Origin: Magnetococcales bacterium
GTDB taxonomy: Bacteria > Pseudomonadota > Magnetococcia > Magnetococcales > JADFYX01
Reading direction: 5' to 3'
Assembly (NCBI GenBank): GCA_015232795.1
Contig: JADFYX010000063.1
Location: 1 to 11,201, forward strand
DNA: 11,201 bases
The notes below the pieces were generated by a model, which saw only the letters and a list, made by a program, of their open reading frames with translations, did not search any database and was not told the origin of the DNA. Each line of letters starts with the position of its first letter. Position 1 is the stretch's first letter. Of this stretch, positions 7,472-11,201 are shown one piece after another. The position numbers and the translations under genes are program-made.

Positions 7472-8491
7472 TTATTTAAGATGGTCTCTAATCAAACACT
7501 GGGCAATTTGCACCGCATTCAGTGCAGCACCTTTACGCAGATTATCGGCAACCACCCACATATTCAAACCGTTATCCACACTCTCATCTTCTCTAATTCG
7601 TGAGACAAAAGTGGCATTTTTACCTGCTGCTTCACGGGGAGTAATGTAGGCAAGATTTGCTGGATCATCCACCACCACTACACCATCAAAGTTCTCCAAT
7701 AAACGCCTAGCCTCGGCAGCAGAAATTTTCTTTTTGGTCTCAATGGTGACAGACTCGGAATGACCATTATAAACAGGAACCCGCACCGTAGTAGCTGTAA
7801 CCCTAATAGCAGGGTCCATAATCTTTTTGGTCTCATTAACCATTTTCATCTCTTCTTTGGTATAACCATTGTCCAAGAAAGAGTCTATTTGGGGAATGAC
7901 ATTAAAGGCAATCTCTTTTGTGAATTTTTTTGGCGGCACAATTTTGCCCGAACCAAAAGTAGCTCGGCTCTGCTCAAATAGCTCATCCATAGCATCTTTG
8001 CCTGCACCTGAAACCGCCTGATAGGTAGAGACAATCACCCGAGTGATAGTAGCAGCATCGTGAATGGGTTTTAGAGCCATAACCATCTGGATGGTGGAAC
8101 AGTTAGGGTTGGCGATAATACCTTTTTTGGTGTAACCACCAATAGCTTGAGGGTTAACCTCCGGTACCACTAATGGTACATCCGGGTCCATACGGAAATG
8201 CGAGGTGTTGTCCACAACCACACAGCCAGCCTTAACCGCAATTGGTGCGTATTGGGCTGAAACAGAACCACCAGGAGAGAAAAGGCCGATATCAACATTA
8301 CTAAAATCAAAGGTAGCCAGATCTTGAACAATAAGATCTTTGCCTTTAAAATCGATAACGGTTCCTGCTGTTCTACTAGAAGCCACTGCATAAACGTTGT
8401 CTACTGGAAAATCCAACTCCACCAGAATATTCAACATCTCCCGACCTACGTTACCACTGGCACCAACCACTGCTACGTTGAACTTTTTCAT
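7472..8491 (-). CDS. asd: aspartate-semialdehyde dehydrogenase
   Basis: This 339-residue cytosolic enzyme makes L-aspartate 4-semialdehyde from aspartyl phosphate with NADPH. That product is the branch point to lysine/diaminopimelate, threonine and methionine. The N-terminal Rossmann motif is VVGASGNVGREML (8-20). SRTAG at 39-43 and FSPGGSVS at 71-78 follow. The catalytic cysteine is Cys131 in NPNCSTIQM, and the acid/base His244 lies in RVPVYNGHSES. The length and KKFTKEIAFNVIPQID loop fit the non-enterobacterial type of about 340 residues. GGAG is well placed before the ATG. It follows leuB by 76 bp, as in the leuB-asd-fimV order of gammaproteobacteria, and ends at a clear terminator. Confidence 0.96.
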   Translation of the reverse strand: MKKFNVAVVGASGNVGREMLNILVELDFPVDNVYAVASSRTAGTVIDFKGKDLIVQDLATFDFSNVDIGLFSPGGSVSAQYAPIAVKAGCVVVDNTSHFRMDPDVPLVVPEVNPQAIGGYTKKGIIANPNCSTIQMVMALKPIHDAATITRVIVSTYQAVSGAGKDAMDELFEQSRATFGSGKIVPPKKFTKEIAFNVIPQIDSFLDNGYTKEEMKMVNETKKIMDPAIRVTATTVRVPVYNGHSESVTIETKKKISAAEARRLLENFDGVVVVDDPANLAYITPREAAGKNATFVSRIREDESVDNGLNMWVVADNLRKGAALNAVQIAQCLIRDHLK

Positions 8492-8533
8492 TACTTCACT
8501 CCGATTTTCAAATTAGATAACCCCAACAAATAA

Positions 8534-8573
8534 AGTGCCAGCCTTGCTTGTTGAGTGCTTGCCTTACTTATGT
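8534..8573. repeat. imperfect 20-bp tandem duplication at the leuB end
   Basis: AGTGCCAGCCTTGCTTGTTG at 8534-8553 and AGTGCTTGCCTTACTTATGT at 8554-8573 agree at about 15 of 20 bases. The second copy reaches into the last codons of leuB. It is probably a small local duplication, and no hairpin or binding site is evident. Confidence 0.4.
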
Positions 8574-9641
8574 TAACTCTGCCAACACTGCATCACCCAT
8601 GGCTTCAGTGCCTATAGATTTTTCACCTGCCTTGGCGATATCAGCAGTACGCAACCCCTTGTCTAAAACTCTACTAACTGCCTCTTCTACTTGATCTGCC
8701 TGCTGCGGCATATCTAGAGAGTGGCGGAACATCATAGCTACGGATAGTATGGTTGCCAAGGGATTTGCCAATCCTTTACCTGCAATATCAGGGGCAGAAC
8801 CGTGAATTGGCTCATACAGAGCACATATATCACCTAACGAAGCTGATGGCAACATACCAATAGAGCCGGTCAACATACTAGCAAGATCTGACAGAATATC
8901 ACCAAACATGTTGGTGGTAACAATAACATCAAACTGATGGGGATCGCGAATTAACTGCATAGCAGCATTATCCACATACATGTGTGATAGCTTAATATCA
9001 GAATAACTCTTCGCATGTACCTCGGTAACTACATCACGCCACAGCTCAGTACACTCCAGAACATTGGCCTTATCTACCGAACAGACCTTACTACCACGTT
9101 TTCTTGCTGCATCAAATGCGCGTATGGCAATTCTTTCAATTTCACCAGTGGTGTAAGTAAGCGTGTTATAGCCTCTTTTTTGACCATTAGGTAGGGTTTC
9201 TATACCTTTTGGCTCACCAAAATATATACCGCTGGAAAGCTCCCGTACCACCATAATATCGATACCGCTAACCACCTCTTTTTTTAAGGTAGATGCGTCA
9301 GCAAGCTGTGGATAGACCTTCGCCGGACGCAAATTACAGTAGAGACCCAACTCTTTACGAATACCCAACAGACCCCGCTCCGGGCGCACACTATAATCAA
9401 GCCCTTCCCACTGGGTTCCACCGACTGCACCCAGCAAAACCGCATCGGCAGATTTGCCTCGAACTACAGTATCTTTTGGTAGAGGAGTTCCGGTTTCATC
9501 ATAAGCGGTGCCACCTATCAACCCCTCCTCTATATTAATCGCAACTGTCTTACCAGCCCAATCAAGAACTTTTCTTGCCTCTCTTACGATCTCTTGTCCA
9601 ATACCATCACCGGGTAGTACTAATATATTCTTTGCACTCAT
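8568..9641 (-). CDS. leuB: 3-isopropylmalate dehydrogenase
   Basis: This 357-residue cytosolic enzyme oxidises and decarboxylates (2R,3S)-3-isopropylmalate with NAD+ to 4-methyl-2-oxopentanoate, the third step of leucine synthesis. The opening NILVLPGDGIGQEIV is typical. Substrate-binding arginines appear in RKELGLYCNLRPAK (95, 105) and Arg123 in VVRELSSGIYFG. Tyr153 lies in LTYTTGEIER, and Lys181 in SVDKANVL. The metal ligands are Asp214 in YVDNAAMQL and Asp238/Asp242 in TTNMFGDILSDLAS. The NAD-binding stretch HGSAPDIAGKGLANP starts at 270. These mark it as LeuB rather than tartrate or isocitrate dehydrogenase. AGGAG lies 11 bp upstream, slightly far. It follows leuD by 27 bp. Confidence 0.97.
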   Translation of the reverse strand: MSAKNILVLPGDGIGQEIVREARKVLDWAGKTVAINIEEGLIGGTAYDETGTPLPKDTVVRGKSADAVLLGAVGGTQWEGLDYSVRPERGLLGIRKELGLYCNLRPAKVYPQLADASTLKKEVVSGIDIMVVRELSSGIYFGEPKGIETLPNGQKRGYNTLTYTTGEIERIAIRAFDAARKRGSKVCSVDKANVLECTELWRDVVTEVHAKSYSDIKLSHMYVDNAAMQLIRDPHQFDVIVTTNMFGDILSDLASMLTGSIGMLPSASLGDICALYEPIHGSAPDIAGKGLANPLATILSVAMMFRHSLDMPQQADQVEEAVSRVLDKGLRTADIAKAGEKSIGTEAMGDAVLAELT

Positions 9642-9668
9642 GATACAAAATACTCCTAACTATTTATT

Positions 9669-10316
9669 TTATTCTGAAGCCAAAAAAGCCCATGGTGTGC
9701 TTTTCTGCCGATGTTTTTCAAATGTTTCTATCTCTTCTACATGTTGCAAGGTAAGACCAATGGCGTCAAGCCCATTTAACAGACAATAGCGACGAAAATC
9801 ATCTACGTTAAAAGCAATTGTACGTCCTGCAGGTGTTGTGATTGTTAAAGCCTCAAGATCAACGTCTAGTTGATACCCTGGGGACTCCACCGTTTCAACA
9901 AACAGGCTATCCACATCATCAGCGGGCAAAATTATTGGCAAAATACCGTTCTTAAAACAGTTATTAAAAAAGATATCTGCAAAACTAGGGGCGATAATTA
10001 CTTTAAAACCGTAGTCTAACAACGCCCATGGGGCATGTTCACGGCTAGAGCCACAGCCAAAATTATCCCGTGCCAATAAAATACCTGCATTTTTATAACG
10101 CGCTTGATTTAAAACAAACTTTTCGTTTAAGGGTCGCCCTTCAGAAGATTCTCCCACCTCCCCATAATCCAAATACCGCCACTCATCAAATAGGTTAGGG
10201 CCAAAACCACTGCGATTGATAGACTTTAAAAATTGTTTGGGAATAATAGCATCGGTATCCACATTGGCCCGATCTAACGGGGCAACAATAGCCGTATATT
10301 TTATAAACTTATCCAT
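9669..10316 (-). CDS. leuD: 3-isopropylmalate dehydratase small subunit
   Basis: This 215-residue swivel-domain subunit pairs with LeuC to isomerise 2- to 3-isopropylmalate in leucine synthesis. Family motifs are complete: DRANVDTDAIIPKQFLKS at 15-32, RDNFGCGSSREHAPWAL at 73-89, and APSFADIFFNNCFKNGILP at 99-117. The length is that of the bacterial LeuD type (about 200-215). AAGGAT is well spaced before the ATG and lies within the end of the GST-like gene, so translation is probably coupled. LeuC is not intact within the window. Normally it would be immediately upstream, but here a GST gene and a doubtful open frame occupy that position. Confidence 0.96.
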   Translation of the reverse strand: MDKFIKYTAIVAPLDRANVDTDAIIPKQFLKSINRSGFGPNLFDEWRYLDYGEVGESSEGRPLNEKFVLNQARYKNAGILLARDNFGCGSSREHAPWALLDYGFKVIIAPSFADIFFNNCFKNGILPIILPADDVDSLFVETVESPGYQLDVDLEALTITTPAGRTIAFNVDDFRRYCLLNGLDAIGLTLQHVEEIETFEKHRQKSTPWAFLASE

Positions 10317-10326
10317 TTTTTAATCC

Positions 10327-11004
10327 TTATTTCTCCTGGTTCATCTGCTTATGGACAAAACCATCTTTGCCACGACTTCCCACTACCATTTTGAATATCA
10401 TGGAAAAATCACCTTCAACTGACTCCTGTACCGCTTTTTGCTCCAAAACAGCCATACTCCAACGGCTGATTTTGGGTAGATCATTATCTGTAAATATGGG
10501 GACAACCTTTTGCAAATGCTGCAAACGTAAAAATAGTGGGGCAAAAGCTATATCAACCATGGATAACTGGGAGCCAGCAAACAGAGGTCCGTTTTCATCC
10601 ACCTGAGCTTCAAGCCAAGCAAGTTTTTTTAAGAGTCCAGTTTTGACTTGGTTGAATTTTTCTTCATTGGGAGCAGCAAGCAGACCAGCAAAAGCCATCT
10701 GGCACTCACCCCCAAACTCCACCAAACACCTTTGTTTTGCCCTTTGCAGTGCATCTCCTAAAAGCAGATTACCTTGGGCAGTGTCGTTTAAATATTCACA
10801 GATTACCGAAGAGTCAAACAGCACCTCTTGTTCATCAACCTTAAGTAGAGGCACCTGACCGGATGGAGAGACCGCAAACATCCAACTTGGCTTATCCATT
10901 GGGTTAATTAATGTTTTTGAAAATTCTAGCCCCAAATGGCCCAAAGCTATCAATGTCCGCTGGGCAAAAGGGCAAGCCTTAAAATAAATCAGATCCAAAC
11001 TCAT
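10327..11004 (-). CDS. glutathione S-transferase family protein
   Basis: This 225-residue cytosolic protein has the two-domain GST plan. The N-terminal thioredoxin fold covers about 1-75, with KACPFAQRTLIALGHLG (Cys11 as in omega, DHAR or SspA-like GSTs), the cis-proline site PSGQVPLL at 42-49, and the glutathione-contacting FDSSVICEYL at 53-62. The all-helical C-terminal domain covers about 85-200 and contains LSMVDIAFAP, whose Ser138/Asp141 is the N-capping box of GST folds. The Cys in place of a Tyr or Ser catalytic residue suggests thiol transferase or dehydroascorbate reductase-like chemistry, which is inference. GGTGA precedes the ATG, and an upstream frame ends as ATGA on this start. 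The gene ends 10 bp before leuD. A GST between leuC and leuD is not the usual arrangement. Confidence 0.85.
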   Translation of the reverse strand: MSLDLIYFKACPFAQRTLIALGHLGLEFSKTLINPMDKPSWMFAVSPSGQVPLLKVDEQEVLFDSSVICEYLNDTAQGNLLLGDALQRAKQRCLVEFGGECQMAFAGLLAAPNEEKFNQVKTGLLKKLAWLEAQVDENGPLFAGSQLSMVDIAFAPLFLRLQHLQKVVPIFTDNDLPKISRWSMAVLEQKAVQESVEGDFSMIFKMVVGSRGKDGFVHKQMNQEK

Positions 11005-11201
11005 AGTATCACCATAATTAACCTAAAAGTTTCCAGGTTTTTAAAAAGTACGTATATCAACAAACTTACCAGAAATAGCTGCTGCTGCTGCCCTGCCATA
11101 GCTCCTCCAGCCTGCTTGCGCAAATCATCTATAGATTTGAACGCCTCCTGAATAAACGCTACGTCAGAAAAAGTCTTCTGTAAGCGACGTACAAACTCTT
11201 T
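11001..11201 (-). CDS. unidentified partial open frame entering from the right edge
   Basis: One minus-strand frame is open from the window edge to a TGA at 11003-11001 that overlaps the GST start as ATGA. It covers 66 codons and the start lies outside. The first part is charged and helix-like (FVRRLQKTFSDV, FIQEAFKSIDDLRKQAG). After a CAG run (QQQQ) the tail turns strongly hydrophobic (LFLVSLLIYVLF). I do not recognise it. A second possibility is a 32-codon ORF starting at the ATG at 11099-11097, which has a good GGAGG just upstream. A third is that this frame is wrong after 11093, as described in the entry at 11041-11091. Confidence 0.4.
   Translation of the reverse strand, partial: KEFVRRLQKTFSDVAFIQEAFKSIDDLRKQAGGAMAGQQQQLFLVSLLIYVLFKNLETFRLIMVIL
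11041..11091 (-). pseudogene. LeuC-like C-terminal peptide in the -1 frame
   Basis: Read one base back from the open frame above, 11091-11041 encodes AAAAAISGKFVDIRTF and a TAA stop. LeuC proteins typically end with AMAAAAA, a small hydrophobic residue, a glycine and then HFxDIR or HFxDVR, so the likeness is close and leuD lies downstream. The in-frame residues before it (GGAMAG) also fit the start of that motif. One extra G in the GGG at 11093-11091 would join the two. However, the upstream residues do not resemble the conserved LeuC segment that normally precedes this tail. It could be a leuC remnant, a sequencing frameshift, or chance helped by the CAG run. Confidence 0.3.

Noticed and set aside
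9293..9538. Plus-strand open frame inside leuB
   Set aside because: It is antisense to a complete leuB and has no ribosome-binding site or domain.
11077..11091. CAG/GCA run as a microsatellite or phase-variation tract
   Set aside because: There are only four to five units, too few alone to infer repeat-driven switching. The frame problem there is reported separately.

Overview
This AT-rich window reads like the chromosome of a Gram-negative proteobacterium. It is mostly conserved housekeeping genes packed tightly on the minus strand; only gloB is clearly on the plus strand. The lineage signals are mixed. The order leuD-leuB-asd-fimV resembles the leuCDB-asd-fimV block of gammaproteobacteria. 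A class I methyltransferase divergent from gloB is a pairing I associate with alphaproteobacteria. A deep-branching group such as the Magnetococcia would fit both, but this is inference from gene order and protein style, not a phylogenetic result.

Layout, following minus-strand transcription from the right edge: (1) an open frame running in from beyond 11201, whose end is confused by a possible one-base frameshift; (2) a glutathione S-transferase-like gene; (3) leuD and leuB of leucine biosynthesis; (4) asd of the aspartate pathway, followed by a good rho-independent terminator near 7401-7437; (5) two overlapping FimV-like genes, a large one with LysM, coiled coil, transmembrane helix and acidic cytoplasmic tail, then a compact one with the same general plan and a proline-rich tail; (6) a solitary EcfT/CbiQ-type transporter membrane subunit; (7) gloB on the plus strand, convergent with ecfT and divergent from (8) a SAM-dependent methyltransferase that overlaps (9) xerD. 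The first 137 bases hold only ambiguous open-frame fragments.

The GST/leuD/leuB/asd genes look like one amino-acid biosynthetic unit, with a ribosome-binding site or start-stop overlap at most junctions. The FimV pair and ecfT look like a second unit, beginning after the asd terminator and concerned with the cell envelope. The methyltransferase and xerD share an ATGA overlap and are probably translationally coupled.

I see no rRNA, tRNA, CRISPR array, insertion sequence or phage. I do not see a clear new multi-gene system. The observations most worth checking are the tandem FimV-like proteins joined to a lone EcfT, the in-frame 18-bp repeats in the large FimV, and a LeuC-like C-terminal peptide lying out of frame next to a G-run just upstream of the GST gene.
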